NCBI RefSeq assembly: GCF_002563635.1
Contig: NZ_PDIZ01000003.1
Coordinates: 434,001 to 498,000 of the forward strand
Direction: 5' to 3'
DNA length: 64,000 nucleotides
Source: Bacillus sp. es.036
GTDB taxonomy: Bacteria; Bacillota; Bacilli; Bacillales; Guptibacillaceae
Numbering within the stretch: the stretch's first letter is position 1; each line of letters begins with the position of its first letter. The position numbers and the translations under genes were made by a program. Shown in pieces: positions 17,647 through 27,002 of the stretch. The notes beneath the pieces were generated by a model that did not search any database, was not told the origin of the DNA, and saw only the letters and a program-made list of their open reading frames with translations.

Positions 17647-18312
17647 ATGGAAGAAGTTTACAAAATACACTTGGTTGAAGACGAAGAGAATCTAGTTCAA
17701 ATATTAAAAACGTATATGGAAAAGGAAAGATTTGTAGTAAAAACTTTTTTGAGTGGTGAAGAAGCGCTCGAAAGCATTCACGAATCCTGTCATCTTTGGA
17801 TATTGGATATTATGCTTCCTGGAATTGATGGATATGAATTGTTAAAGAAAATTAAGGCAGAGGACGATGTGCCGGTTATCTTTATTTCAGCAAGAGATGA
17901 AGATCTTGATCGCATTGTTGGTCTTGAATTAGGAAGTGATGATTATATTGCAAAGCCATTCATGCCGAGAGAACTAATCATTCGCGCCAAAAAGCTATTA
18001 AAGCGAGTGTATCAGCAATCTTCCCAAAAACGATTTGAAATTGTAGAATATGAAATTGACCCTGTTTCAAGAAAAGTGCTAGATCGAGGAGAGCCTGTTG
18101 AATTAACAACGAAAGAAATGGACTTAATTCTTTATTTAGTTGATCATGTTAATCAAACATTGTCTAGAGAACAAATTCTTGTTCATGTTTGGGGAGACGA
18201 TTATGTTGGGTCAGATCGCGCCGTTGATGATGTGATTAGACGTGTAAGAAAGAAAATGCCCCGCATGAATCTTGAGACGTCTTATGGACTTGGTTATCGG
18301 TTAATCACATGA
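17647..18312 (+). CDS. cssR: CssR-like response regulator (OmpR family)
   Basis: A 221-residue response regulator. The receiver domain (1-120) has the acidic pocket VEDEEN, phospho-acceptor Asp54 in LDIMLPG, and Lys103 in AKPF. The C-terminal winged helix (about 130-221) contains SREQILVHVWGDDYVGSDRAVDDVIRRVR. Stretches such as HLWILDIMLP, VPVIFISARD and PRELIIR agree closely with B. subtilis CssR, which activates the htrA/htrB quality-control proteases on secretion or heat stress. The start follows GAGGTG by 7 nt, and the gene begins 4 bp after yhaN and overlaps the sensor gene by 4 bp. In B. subtilis cssRS lies beside htrB, not here. Confidence 0.8.
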   Translation: MEEVYKIHLVEDEENLVQILKTYMEKERFVVKTFLSGEEALESIHESCHLWILDIMLPGIDGYELLKKIKAEDDVPVIFISARDEDLDRIVGLELGSDDYIAKPFMPRELIIRAKKLLKRVYQQSSQKRFEIVEYEIDPVSRKVLDRGEPVELTTKEMDLILYLVDHVNQTLSREQILVHVWGDDYVGSDRAVDDVIRRVRKKMPRMNLETSYGLGYRLIT

Positions 18313-19679
18313 TTCGCCTGAACTTAACAAAACGGATTTGGCTCTCGTTTATGATTCTAGTACTGCTTGTGGGCGTCGTGATTGCGGTTATCTATCCTCT
18401 TTCTATTAAAGGAACGTTAACAGAAGAAACGTACCAGATTATTGAGAGTGAGCAACAACGATATACGTTTCCTGATCAGGATGGTCCACTTCCACCTCAA
18501 ACAGATCAAGATTTTATTGAGCGGAGAGACGCTGAGCGGTCAGTGGGACATACATTGATTACAAGACTGTATAGTGGCCCACTACAAGGAGATCCAATTC
18601 CGGATGAAGTTATTATTGAAATGCGCAAAAATGCGCTGGATCAGAAGAAAGATAAAGGACGTTATGAACTCACGTATAATAACCAGGCATCATTGTTTTA
18701 TGTGATATCCAAAGTTGATGTGAATGGACAAGAAGCATACTTTATTTCTTATATGTGGGATACGTATCGCAATCAAATGATTGACCGCCTCTGGTGGAGA
18801 TTAATTATCATTTTACTCTTTGCTTTGTTTCTTAGCCTTTTTCCTGCAGCGTGGATTGCGCAATATTTGCGAAGACCTTTAACCGTGCTTGGGGAACGTT
18901 TTGAGCAAATTGCAAACCGCAATTGGAAGGAGCCGTTCAAATGGGAAGGTGATGAGGAGTTTCAGAAACTTTCCAATCAATTTGAATCAATGAGGCAGAA
19001 CTTAATGAGATATGATAAAGCGCAGAAAACATTTATCCAACATGCTTCTCATGAGTTGAAAACACCGATAATGATCATCAAAAGCTATGCGCAGTCTATT
19101 AAAGATGGCGTCATGCCTGATTCACTCGATAATACGATGACAGTCATTTTAAATGAATCCGATCGGATGGAGCAACGTGTAAAAGGGATGCTGACGTATA
19201 TTAAGCTGGATTCAATTGATGAGCCTGAAGGAAAATGGGAAACATTTCGCTTTGGGGTCCTTGCTGAAGAACTTCGTGAACGATTCATGTATCAGAGGGA
19301 AGATGTGACGTTTTCGATATCAGGGGAACAGATAGAACTGACGGCAATACATGAACAAATGTTAACGGCTATGGACAACCTTGTTCAAAACGCGTTGCGC
19401 TATGCTAACAGTGAGATTCACTTAATGGCTCGTGAGGATGAAGGACGCCTTATATTAGAAGTCTATAATGATGGTGAACCACTATCATTTCAAAAAGTAG
19501 AAAAAGATAGATTGTTTGAACCGTTCCAAAAAGGTGATAAAGGGCAATTTGGTATCGGACTTGCGATCGTCAAAAAAATTGCGGAACGTCACAAAGGAAT
19601 AGCAGAAGTAACCAATTTGGATCAGGGAGTTGTTTTTTCGATTATAATGCCGAAAAAACAAAGCGAAAGGTCTGAGTAA
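18309..19679 (+). CDS. cssS: CssS-like sensor histidine kinase
   Basis: A 456-residue membrane sensor kinase. Membrane segments at about 10-31 and 163-185 enclose an extracytoplasmic sensing domain of about 130 residues. A HAMP-like linker follows, then the phospho-acceptor His248 in SHELKTPIM, an N box (DNLVQNALRY) and a G box with FGIGLAIVKKI. The sensor domain retains the ETYQIIESEQQ start and the FISYMWDTYRNQM end that resemble CssS. It would detect misfolded exported protein at the membrane and phosphorylate CssR. The gene for the secretion foldase PrsA lies 3 kb away, which fits the theme but not necessarily the regulon. Confidence 0.78.
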   Translation: MIRLNLTKRIWLSFMILVLLVGVVIAVIYPLSIKGTLTEETYQIIESEQQRYTFPDQDGPLPPQTDQDFIERRDAERSVGHTLITRLYSGPLQGDPIPDEVIIEMRKNALDQKKDKGRYELTYNNQASLFYVISKVDVNGQEAYFISYMWDTYRNQMIDRLWWRLIIILLFALFLSLFPAAWIAQYLRRPLTVLGERFEQIANRNWKEPFKWEGDEEFQKLSNQFESMRQNLMRYDKAQKTFIQHASHELKTPIMIIKSYAQSIKDGVMPDSLDNTMTVILNESDRMEQRVKGMLTYIKLDSIDEPEGKWETFRFGVLAEELRERFMYQREDVTFSISGEQIELTAIHEQMLTAMDNLVQNALRYANSEIHLMAREDEGRLILEVYNDGEPLSFQKVEKDRLFEPFQKGDKGQFGIGLAIVKKIAERHKGIAEVTNLDQGVVFSIIMPKKQSERSE

Positions 19680-19727
19680 GGCGCTATGCTATACTAGATA
19701 AATACATTTTGACCCGGAGGTGGAAAG

Positions 19728-20699
19728 ATGAAGGAATTCAAGGGAATCGGACATTACCGAGTAGGTGATCAAGTGGATCACTTCTTATTAATTAAATCAT
19801 CAGTGAAAGGCGTAGCAAGTAATGGAAAGCCTTTTCTTACATTAATTTTACAGGACAAGTCAGGAGATATTGAGGCTAAGCTTTGGGACGCATCTTCTGA
19901 CGATGAAGAGAGTTTTGATGCTCAACAAATTATTAAGGTCAAAGGTGATGTGACAAGCTATCGTGGACGTAATCAACTAAGAATTAAAGCTATTCGCCTT
20001 GCAACAGATATGGACCAGGTGAAAGTAAGTGATTTTGTTGAATCAGCTCCACTTGAAGTGAATGAAATTATGGAGAAAATCACGCAGTATGTGTTTGAAA
20101 TGCGGAATCCAAACATTCAGCGTATTACCCGTCATCTTGTAAAAAAACATCAAAATGACTTTCTGACCTTCCCAGCCGCAACAAAAAATCATCATGAGTT
20201 TGTTTCGGGATTATCTTATCATGTCGTTTCCATGCTTGATATTGCTAAGTCCTTATCTCAGTTATACCCATCTCTTGATACAGATTTGCTTTATGGCGGA
20301 ATTATCCTACATGATTTAGGAAAAGTCGTAGAGCTATCAGGATCGATTGCAGCAAGCTATACGAATGAAGGAAAGCTACTCGGTCATATATCCATCATGG
20401 TGAATGAAATCGGTCAGGCAGCAAAGGATTTAGAAATTGAAGGTGAAGAAGTTATGCTTCTTCAACATCTGATCTTGAGTCACCATGGTAAAGCGGAGTG
20501 GGGTAGTCCAAAGCCTCCAATGATTCGGGAAGCAGAGATTTTGCATATGATTGACAACATTGATGCGAAAATGAATATGCTTGATCGAGCTCTTAATAAA
20601 GTTGAGCCAGGTGAATTTACAGATCGCGTCTTTGCCCTTGATAATCGTTCATTTTATAAACCTAAGATGACACCTATTAGTGAAAATGCAACAAAATAA
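19728..20699 (+). CDS. yhaM: YhaM, 3'-5' exoribonuclease
   Basis: A 323-residue protein with an N-terminal OB-fold nucleic-acid-binding domain (about 10-90, including the [11 protein letters not shown] stretch) and an HD phosphohydrolase domain (about 155-290) marked by [17 protein letters not shown] and SHHGKAEWG. This is the architecture of B. subtilis YhaM, a manganese-dependent exonuclease active on RNA and DNA ends. The ATG follows CGGAGGTGG. It is separated from yhaN by the cssRS pair, whereas in B. subtilis yhaM, yhaN and yhaO are contiguous. Confidence 0.93.
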   Translation: MKEFKGIGHYRVGDQVDHFLLIKSSVKGVASNGKPFLTLILQDKSGDIEAKLWDASSDDEESFDAQQIIKVKGDVTSYRGRNQLRIKAIRLATDMDQVKVSDFVESAPLEVNEIMEKITQYVFEMRNPNIQRITRHLVKKHQNDFLTFPAATKNHHEFVSGLSYHVVSMLDIAKSLSQLYPSLDTDLLYGGIILHDLGKVVELSGSIAASYTNEGKLLGHISIMVNEIGQAAKDLEIEGEEVMLLQHLILSHHGKAEWGSPKPPMIREAEILHMIDNIDAKMNMLDRALNKVEPGEFTDRVFALDNRSFYKPKMTPISENATK

Positions 20700-20778
20700 A
20701 GTATGGTAACAGAAGGGAAATGCGTTCTTTGAACCATTTCTCTTTTTTCTGAGAAAAAGGACACCTCGGAGGATGGAC

Positions 20779-22053
20779 ATGAAATTAAAGGATTGGGATC
20801 GGAATTTAAAGATTAGACTATTTGGGGAGGGATTGATGAACATTCTTTTTTGGATGTTCTTTCCCTTTATGGCCATTTATTTTTCGGATTCATTTGGGAA
20901 AGGAATGGCAGGTCTTTTACTAGTTTTGTCTCAGGTTGTTGCCGTAATCGCTAATTTAATTGGTGGGTATTGCGCGGATCAATATGGAAGAAAGCAAATG
21001 ATGTTTCTTTCTGCTTTAGGGCAGGGACTCACGTTTGTTGTGTTTGCGTTTGCTAATTCTCCATGGCTTAGTTCCCCAATGCTAACGTTTGTAAGCTTTT
21101 CTGTTCTTGGCATCTTCGGATCATTGTACTGGCCAGCTAGTCATGCCATGGTTGCAGATGTTGTGGAAGAAAAGGACCGGAATACAGTCTTTTCTGTCTT
21201 CTATACAGCACTCAATATTTCAGTTGTCGTCGGACCAATTCTAGGCGGACTATTCTTCTTTCAGCATCGATTTGGTTTGCTATTAATTGCTGCTGCCGTC
21301 AGCTTCTCTCTGGCAGTATTAATTTCCATCTTTATTCGTGAGACAGCTCCTGAAAAGAGACAAAATAGTCTCGTTACAGATTCCTCTACGAAATGGACAA
21401 AGTTTCTTTGGACTCAGCTTCAAGACTATCGAGTGATTGCGAATGACAAAGTTTTTCTGTTATTTATTTTGGCTGGCGTCCTTGTCGCTCAGACATTTAT
21501 GCAGCTTGATTTATTAATCGCAGTTTATTTAAGCGAAAAAGTGCCAGAGCAAGCTGTGTTTACGTTCTTAAATACTGCGATCAGAGCAGATGGCAATCAG
21601 ATATTTAGTTGGCTCATATCAGAAAATGGCTTACTGGTTGCGCTGTTAACCGTTTATATGACAACTAAAATGAATCAATTTAAAGAGCGAAATGTTTTTA
21701 TTGTTTCTTGTTTGATCTATGCGCTAAGCATGATCTTATTCGGAAACGTTACTTCTATATGGCTTCTTGCTATTGCTATGTTTATTTTTACAATGGGAGA
21801 GCTGATGGTTGTTGGGATTCAAGAAGGATTCGTTTCACGTCTAGCTCCAGAGCATATGCGTGGTCAATATTTTGCAGCTGCAAGTCTTCGTTTTACAATC
21901 GGTAGAACGGTCGCACCAGTAGCTATACCACTTACAGCCTTAATAGGATTTCAGTGGACGTTTTACTTGATCAGTTTTCTCGCTGTGGGTGCTGCTGTCA
22001 TCTATTTTGTGATGTTTAACATGAGTGAGAAAGAGGGGGTTAACCATTCTTAA
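20779..22053 (+). CDS. Major facilitator superfamily transporter
   Basis: A 424-residue membrane protein with about 12 hydrophobic segments. The MFS motif A is present between the second and third segments (GGYCADQYGRKQMM), and NISVVVGPILGGLFF resembles motif C of drug:proton antiporters. A multidrug or small-molecule exporter is most likely; the substrate cannot be read. The ATG at 20779 lies 6 nt after CGGAGG; the alternative ATG at 20773 abuts that site and is unlikely. It stands alone between yhaM and yhaL. Confidence 0.85.
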   Translation: MKLKDWDRNLKIRLFGEGLMNILFWMFFPFMAIYFSDSFGKGMAGLLLVLSQVVAVIANLIGGYCADQYGRKQMMFLSALGQGLTFVVFAFANSPWLSSPMLTFVSFSVLGIFGSLYWPASHAMVADVVEEKDRNTVFSVFYTALNISVVVGPILGGLFFFQHRFGLLLIAAAVSFSLAVLISIFIRETAPEKRQNSLVTDSSTKWTKFLWTQLQDYRVIANDKVFLLFILAGVLVAQTFMQLDLLIAVYLSEKVPEQAVFTFLNTAIRADGNQIFSWLISENGLLVALLTVYMTTKMNQFKERNVFIVSCLIYALSMILFGNVTSIWLLAIAMFIFTMGELMVVGIQEGFVSRLAPEHMRGQYFAAASLRFTIGRTVAPVAIPLTALIGFQWTFYLISFLAVGAAVIYFVMFNMSEKEGVNHS

Positions 22054-22138
22054 CTCTTCTAACTGGTATAATTCATTTCTTTTGTACATAAAGTGTAGTA
22101 ATTGAAGAAGCTTGTACGAAAGAAAGGAAGTGCTTTGG

Positions 22139-22414
22139 ATGAGGAAAGGCGTTCTTATACTTCTAGGTTTTTTGTTCATTTTAAGTTTGTTTCAACTCAC
22201 TGAGATATCGGCCACATTATCAGGCGTACTCTCTCAATTTCCATGGTGGATTTATTTTGTACTAGCAGGTATTGTCTACAGTGGTTATAAGACAATGCAA
22301 TTAACAGCTGAAGAGAGAAAAGTTGATCAGATTCATATTGAAGAAGAAGGTAGAGTGTACGTGGAACGAATGGAGGAAGAACGCGAACGTAGGAAACAGC
22401 GAATACCGGAATAG
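22139..22414 (+). CDS. yhaL: Sporulation protein YhaL family
   Basis: A 91-residue protein with two membrane segments (about 4-22 and 35-52) and a charged C-terminal tail ending EERERRKQRIPE. The region WWIYFVLAGIVYSGYKTM and the EEGRVYVERMEEER tail are typical of the sporulation YhaL family. The ATG at 22139 is preferred over 22112 because AAAGGAAG lies upstream. CATAAAGT about 40 bp before the start, with an AT-rich -35 block, loosely resembles a SigE promoter. It is followed by a strong bidirectional terminator shared with prsA. Confidence 0.8.
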   Translation: MRKGVLILLGFLFILSLFQLTEISATLSGVLSQFPWWIYFVLAGIVYSGYKTMQLTAEERKVDQIHIEEEGRVYVERMEEERERRKQRIPE

Positions 22415-22421
22415 CACAATA

Positions 22422-22456
22422 AAAAAGACGAAAGGGCTAAGCCCTTTCGTCTTTTT
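22422..22456. terminator. Bidirectional terminator between yhaL and prsA
   Basis: A perfect 16-bp stem (AAAAAGACGAAAGGGC / GCCCTTTCGTCTTTTT) with a 3-nt loop serves both convergent genes. Confidence 0.95.
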
Positions 22457-22460
22457 AACG

Positions 22461-23375
22461 TTATTCTTCTGATTGAGCGTCGTCAGACTCTTCAGTTTCA
22501 GTGTTTTCTTCTGTCTCCTCTTTTTTGAAGAGATCCTCAAACTGATCATCTTTTACTTTAATATCAGATTCTTTGATTAGTTCATCAATAACTGTTGGTA
22601 CGTCTTTTGCATTTTGTAGCATATACTGTTCTTCAACTTGATCTTTTGCATCTTCAAATGACATAACTGTTTTCTTCTTTAGCTTAATAATGTGATAGCC
22701 AAATTGTGATTGAACAATGTCACTTACTTCGCCTTCTTTCAATGCAAAGGCAGCTTCTTCAAACTCTGCAACCATGTCACCTTTTTTGAATACGCCAAGA
22801 TCACCGCCATTTTCAGCTGATCCATCTTTCGAATATTCTTTTGCAAGTTCAGCGAAATCTCCGCCGTCTTCTAGTTTCTTTTGCACTTCTTTCGCTGTTT
22901 CTTCATCGTCAACTAAAATGTGGCTTGCTTCTAGTTCTGTGAAAAGATTCTTGTTATCTTCATAGAATTCTTTAAGCTTCTCGTCCGTCACCTCTACACC
23001 GTCGGTCGCCGCTTTTTGAGCAAGAAGCTGCTTTCGTACATCGACTTTAAACTGCTCAATGTCCTGGTATCCATTTGATTGAAGGGCTTGTTCAAGTTGC
23101 TCATCTGTTTCAAAATTTTCTTTGATCTTATCGAGTTCTTTCTCAACTTCTTTATCAGAAACATCGTATTTATCTTCTAGAATTTTCGTTTGGACTAGAT
23201 CGCTTAGTACCGATTCACCAGCTTGATCTTTTAATGCTTGATAAAATTCTTCCTGTGTAACATTTCCAGCACTTGTTTCAACGACAGCTTCTGAATTATC
23301 TCCTGAATCATTGCTGCAAGCGGATATCGCAAGTAAAGCGATTAAAGCAGAAAGCATAATGAACATTTTTTTCAT
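22461..23375 (-). CDS. prsA: PrsA, extracytoplasmic foldase lipoprotein
   Basis: A 304-residue lipoprotein peptidyl-prolyl isomerase that folds secreted proteins on the outer face of the membrane. The signal peptide ends in the lipobox AISACSND (Cys near 20). The parvulin domain spans about 130-225 (EASHILVDDEETA, FGYHIIKLKKK), flanked by SurA-like helical segments. A 30-residue acidic tail (EETEENTETEESDD) is unusual in its strength and consistent with a salt-adapted surface protein. The start is ATG 23375; a TTG one codon earlier is possible. AGGAG lies about 10 nt upstream. Confidence 0.93.
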   Translation of the reverse strand: MKKMFIMLSALIALLAISACSNDSGDNSEAVVETSAGNVTQEEFYQALKDQAGESVLSDLVQTKILEDKYDVSDKEVEKELDKIKENFETDEQLEQALQSNGYQDIEQFKVDVRKQLLAQKAATDGVEVTDEKLKEFYEDNKNLFTELEASHILVDDEETAKEVQKKLEDGGDFAELAKEYSKDGSAENGGDLGVFKKGDMVAEFEEAAFALKEGEVSDIVQSQFGYHIIKLKKKTVMSFEDAKDQVEEQYMLQNAKDVPTVIDELIKESDIKVKDDQFEDLFKKEETEENTETEESDDAQSEE

Positions 23376-23431
23376 CAAGTATACACTCCTAAAGGGTTAG
23401 TTAAATTTAACAATATTGTGATACAGTTAAT

Positions 23432-23461
23432 ACTATAGCATAGAAAGATATGTGAAGTTAA
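23432..23461 (-). promoter_or_regulatory. SigA-type promoter of prsA
   Basis: TTAACT (23461-23456) and an extended -10 TGCTATAGT (with TATAGT at 23437-23432), 18-bp spacer, about 57 bp before the prsA start. Confidence 0.45.
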
Positions 23462-23588
23462 ATTGAATTGGAAATATGAGAAAAATTACACAAAACAACC
23501 AGGTTCTGTGTGAAATTGATATAATTAAATTCAGGAAACCTCTTCTTTTTTTGAACGGCAATAGTCGAGCAGACGAAGCAGGCGAAAC

Positions 23589-23623
23589 AAAAAAAGATGA
23601 GGCTCATCGCCTCATCTTTTTTT
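23589..23623. terminator. Terminator after the 23659-23847 gene
   Basis: A perfect 15-bp stem (AAAAAAAGATGAGGC / GCCTCATCTTTTTTT) with a 5-nt loop, usable on both strands. It ends the small leftward membrane-protein gene before prsA. Confidence 0.92.
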
Positions 23624-23658
23624 GAGTATGCATGCAGATACGTTTTTTGTATCCTATC

Positions 23659-23847
23659 CTAAGTGAATAAAACTTCTACATAGGAAGAAATAAGCAAAAT
23701 CGTGATAAGAACGTTAATGGTTCTAAATACATTTGGCTGTTTTTCTTCAGGAATGTTTTTCTTCAAGCATAGGGCATTTGTCATAGAGTTAAATGTAACT
23801 AGAATGAAAGTCGCAAATAGGATGAAGATTAATCCAATAATGGTCAT
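23659..23847 (-). CDS. Small two-segment membrane protein (62 aa)
   Basis: A 62-residue protein with hydrophobic segments at about 3-20 and 46-60, joined by a short polar loop (CLKKNIPEEKQPN). The ATG at 23847 is chosen because GGGAGG lies 7 nt upstream; the longer frame to 23919 adds a basic stretch without a site. No family was recognised. It is divergent from the YpmS-like gene and closed by a strong terminator, so it is probably a real single-gene unit. Confidence 0.72.
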   Translation of the reverse strand: MTIIGLIFILFATFILVTFNSMTNALCLKKNIPEEKQPNVFRTINVLITILLISSYVEVLFT

Positions 23848-23964
23848 GTAAGAACCTCCCAGAGTCCATTTCGTTAATTCGAAGAAATATATAACGGTTT
23901 TCTTTAACTTATCTTTCAATCCGTAGTATCATGGAAAATATTCGTCCCATAAGGAGCTGTTCAA

Positions 23965-24561
23965 ATGTTTAAAAACCGATGGAAGACGGCCTTTATCATT
24001 CTCTTAGCTGCTGTCGTCCTCATTTTTGCAGGTGTAGTAGGATTCTATCAATACTATTTTCCTGAAAGTGAGATTGCCAAACTCTCAAATGAGAAAAATA
24101 CAGAAGAACCTTTTGAAACGACATTTTCGATTCAGATGAAAAAAGATGAATTGAATGAAATCATTAATCAAGAACTTGAAAAGTACAGTGAGAAACAAAA
24201 GAACATTGGATATAGTGTCAATCTCGATGAGCTGGCATCTTTTCAAGGATACGTAACGATTTTTGATAGGAAAGTGGACTTTTTTCTTAAATTCGAGCCT
24301 CAGGTACAGCCAAATGGTGACCTTTTATTAAAAGAAAAATCTTTTCAGATTGGTCTGCTTGAGCTTCCAAGTGATAAAGTTCTTTCCTTTATAAAAAAGC
24401 AGGCATCATTGCCGCCTGAAATAACAATTGATTCTGATAATGGGACAATTTATATGGCTGTAAGCGAATTAGAATTGAAGAATGATATGAAGCTTAGGGC
24501 GAAATCATTCGACCTTCCTAATGATGAAATTGTATTCGATGCCTACTATCCTATTAATTAG
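23965..24561 (+). CDS. YpmS-like protein (DUF2140)
   Basis: A 198-residue protein with one N-terminal membrane anchor (about 8-30) and an extracytoplasmic domain. The features FSIQMKKDELNEIINQEL, GYVTIFDRKVDFFLKFEP and LPPEITIDSDNGTIYM follow the DUF2140/YpmS pattern, a family of unknown function. B. subtilis YpmS is encoded elsewhere, so this may be a second copy or a relocated gene. AAGGAG lies upstream of the ATG. It ends at a long hairpin terminator. Confidence 0.82.
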   Translation: MFKNRWKTAFIILLAAVVLIFAGVVGFYQYYFPESEIAKLSNEKNTEEPFETTFSIQMKKDELNEIINQELEKYSEKQKNIGYSVNLDELASFQGYVTIFDRKVDFFLKFEPQVQPNGDLLLKEKSFQIGLLELPSDKVLSFIKKQASLPPEITIDSDNGTIYMAVSELELKNDMKLRAKSFDLPNDEIVFDAYYPIN

Positions 24562-24631
24562 CATGTTGTCCTAACATTATTATGAAGGAAGTCTTATGAG
24601 AATTCAATACTGCTGACTGCAAGGCAATAGT

Positions 24632-24670
24632 AAAAGAACAGAGCGCTAAATTTTAGCGCTCTGTTCTTTT
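24632..24670. terminator. Terminator between the YpmS-like gene and yhaJ
   Basis: A 19-bp stem whose core is ACAGAGCGCTAAA / TTTAGCGCTCTGT, with flanking A and T runs, works in both directions for the two convergent genes. Confidence 0.9.
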
Positions 24671-24700
24671 AGGATTTCTTCTTACCTTTTTTGGGATAAG

Positions 24701-25246
24701 TTAAGAAGCTCGTTTAATAAGGATATGGAAACCTTCACTGCGGTCTTCTACATATGCATTCTTTGGTGCGCGAAGCACTTGAGAGGCATACAGAAAGTCG
24801 CTAAAGCTAAAACCAAGGTTAACCGCAGCCAGAATTGAGAAAAACGATACATAGGCTGGCATGTAAACTGATGCAACAATTGCGGCAGTCGTAATCGTAA
24901 CGGCTGGTGCAAGAGCTGCAATTAAGAAAAGATTTCTTGAAATTGGACTGCACGTTTCACAGCGCATCATCGGTAGGAGGACAAATCCTTTTTCTAATTT
25001 CATCGTTGCTTTTAAGCCGGCTAATGTTAAAGGAAGCCAGTGGATCAGCTTATGAATAGGAAAAAGGACAGCCAGGGAACCGAGAAACGGTAGTATCGGT
25101 ACAATCGCATGTTTTGTTGTCGGATATAACATACTGAAGACGAGATAAAATGCAATAAAGTATAATAGAGTTAACAGCATCGAGAAAATAGTTAATCGAT
25201 GTGTTCCGAATTCACGATTAAGGTAAATCGATTTCCAACAATTCAT
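24701..25246 (-). CDS. yhaJ: YhaJ-like DUF3267 membrane protein
   Basis: A 181-residue membrane protein with about four hydrophobic segments. The motif FPIHKLIHWLP near residue 65 occupies the place of the HExxH-like motif of DUF3267 proteins, and a CETCSP pair follows later. Here the glutamate expected after the first histidine is a lysine, so a zinc-protease activity is doubtful. The ATG at 25246 follows AGGTGA; the GTG at 25255 lies within that site and is rejected. Position beside yhaI and hpr matches B. subtilis yhaJ. Confidence 0.72.
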   Translation of the reverse strand: MNCWKSIYLNREFGTHRLTIFSMLLTLLYFIAFYLVFSMLYPTTKHAIVPILPFLGSLAVLFPIHKLIHWLPLTLAGLKATMKLEKGFVLLPMMRCETCSPISRNLFLIAALAPAVTITTAAIVASVYMPAYVSFFSILAAVNLGFSFSDFLYASQVLRAPKNAYVEDRSEGFHILIKRAS

Positions 25247-25483
25247 AAGAATCACCTGCTTCCGTAACTTTCATGTGGGTTCGTGTTATAGTGAATACTC
25301 GTATACTGTACAGCGATTCTACGCAGAAATCAACACGTTTTTTTGTAAAGAAATAAGTCGAAATCTTTTTGACAAAATCAGCGCTTTTTCGCGCTGGATT
25401 AGTCTGGAAAATACATTTCAATTTATACCCTGTTCCGGTAAACTATAAGTACAATTGATCGCAAAGTAAGGAGTTAAGTTAAC

Positions 25484-25825
25484 ATGGAAGCCATCCACAA
25501 AAGATTAGATCGAATTGAGTTTCATATGCGCTTACTTGCTAAGATGGAAGAGGAAGGAGAATACCCATTTTATCGCCTTGTGATTGACAGAGGACTAACC
25601 GAGGCTGAGGTAACAGAAGTGTTTCAATTATGTGTAGAAGTAAATAAAAAAATGCATGAACAAATCGAAGAAGGTCTCTTAAACCGTTCAACGTTGCTCA
25701 CGCATTTTGTAGGTATGTTAAATATTAAGTTAGATCCGCTAATGACAATTAAAGCACTACTTGCTCAGGAAGAGACTTACCGAGAACTAATGGAGACACT
25801 TCTTAAAGTATCACCTTATCGTTAA
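25484..25825 (+). CDS. yhaI: YhaI (DUF1878)
   Basis: A 113-residue helical protein beginning [18 protein letters not shown] and ending [15 protein letters not shown]-type sequence, matching the DUF1878/YhaI family of unknown function. AAGGAG lies 11 nt upstream of the ATG. It converges on hpr and their stop codons overlap within the four bases TTAA (25822-25825), with no strong terminator between them, so read-through antisense to each gene is possible. Confidence 0.9.
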   Translation: MEAIHKRLDRIEFHMRLLAKMEEEGEYPFYRLVIDRGLTEAEVTEVFQLCVEVNKKMHEQIEEGLLNRSTLLTHFVGMLNIKLDPLMTIKALLAQEETYRELMETLLKVSPYR

Positions 25826-26394
25826 AACGATTTCAATCGTTCTTCGTCATCCTGGCTTGTGAATTCTCTTGAGAATTCACTCTCAAGCTTGGTGAACGAC
25901 TTTTGGAAAATTTCCATAAAGTCTTCCCCGTAAAGTTCTTTAATTACACACATCATTTCTGTAAATTCAGGAAACTTACCATAAAGATCTCGAATAGGCA
26001 TGGAAGCTTTTAATACACTATCACGATTCGGAGAGTAATGTTTCCACGTTTCCTGCAACAATTTCTCACCCTTTTCAGTAAGCTGTACATATGTATTGCG
26101 CTTATCATTCTCTTTTTTTGAAAAAGTGAGAAGAGATCGAGATTCTAACTTTTTTGAAAAATTAAACGCGGTTGAAACATGCATCACACCAAATTTGGCA
26201 ATATCAGAAATAGAAGACCCGTCAAGGTGGTAAGCAATGGAAAGGATATGATGTTCATTAATGTTAAGATCAAAAGGCTTTAGCCACTCTTGCCAATCAC
26301 GTTCAACAGATTTCCAGAGTGCTTTACTCAATTGGCCTATTCGATGACTGAAAATCATCGCTTCTTGAATTGAAATTTCCTGTTCTTCCTTCAT
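25822..26394 (-). CDS. hpr: Hpr (ScoC), MarR-family transition-state regulator
   Basis: A 190-residue MarR-type winged-helix repressor. The recognition region [20 protein letters not shown] and the wing [20 protein letters not shown] are characteristic of Hpr/ScoC. In B. subtilis this protein represses extracellular protease, sporulation and motility genes during growth. The family's C-terminal extension is present but about a dozen residues shorter than in B. subtilis (203). The ATG is preceded by AGGAGGGC. Neighbours yhaI and yhaH are as in B. subtilis. Confidence 0.93.
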   Translation of the reverse strand: MKEEQEISIQEAMIFSHRIGQLSKALWKSVERDWQEWLKPFDLNINEHHILSIAYHLDGSSISDIAKFGVMHVSTAFNFSKKLESRSLLTFSKKENDKRNTYVQLTEKGEKLLQETWKHYSPNRDSVLKASMPIRDLYGKFPEFTEMMCVIKELYGEDFMEIFQKSFTKLESEFSREFTSQDDEERLKSF

Positions 26395-26455
26395 AAAGGC
26401 CCTCCTTTTCTTCTCGGTCTTTCAAACTATATTAGAATATTGTTGATCGTCTGTA

Positions 26456-26482
26456 AAAAAACCGGCTATTTCGAAGCCGGAC
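26456..26482 (-). terminator. Terminator of yhaH
   Basis: On the minus strand CCGGCT-(7 nt)-AGCCGG followed by TTTTTTT; the loop contains the yhaH stop codon, so gene and terminator are tightly packed. Confidence 0.85.
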
Positions 26483-26834
26483 TGTTTACTTCATCTTTAA
26501 CTGTCTCAATTGTCTTTTGCATTTCTTCTACATCTTCTTTTAACCTTGTTAAATTAGGTTGAATGTCCTGTTGATAAGAAGAAATAGAGCGCTTCAAATC
26601 AGCAGCTACTTCTTGGATCACTTCTTTTCCTTCAGAAGACAACTGTTTAACTTGAGTACTAAGCTCGTTCAAATCGCTTTTAAGCTTTGCAAACCCTTCT
26701 TTTATGTCATCGCTCTTTACTTTTGTTTCAGCAATTAGTTCTTTGCCTGATTTAGGTGTTGTTAAAAGTACAGAAGCGGCTGAAACCACCCCTCCAAATA
26801 TAAATCCTGTTAGTAATGTCTTCGCTTTACCCAT
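26466..26834 (-). CDS. yhaH: YhaH, YtxH-domain protein
   Basis: A 122-residue protein with an N-terminal glycine-rich hydrophobic segment (LLTGFIFGGVVSAASVLL) and the TPKSGKEL motif of the YtxH family, followed by a long amphipathic coiled coil. The family is linked to general stress, function unknown. ATG 26834 is chosen because AAAGG lies 9 nt upstream; the in-frame ATG at 26843 abuts that site. Confidence 0.87.
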   Translation of the reverse strand: MGKAKTLLTGFIFGGVVSAASVLLTTPKSGKELIAETKVKSDDIKEGFAKLKSDLNELSTQVKQLSSEGKEVIQEVAADLKRSISSYQQDIQPNLTRLKEDVEEMQKTIETVKDEVNSPASK

Positions 26835-27002
26835 GATGATCATCCTTTCCTATCCAAATCCTTATATAGCCACTTAAACAAATTAGTTCGCCGTCCTCTT
26901 AAAAAATCCTGCTTATTTTGTTCATTATTCTATTAGGTTATGAAAACAGCTTTTCTTACATATACCTTTAACTATACGCTAAGGTAATGGGAGGGGACGG
27001 GT

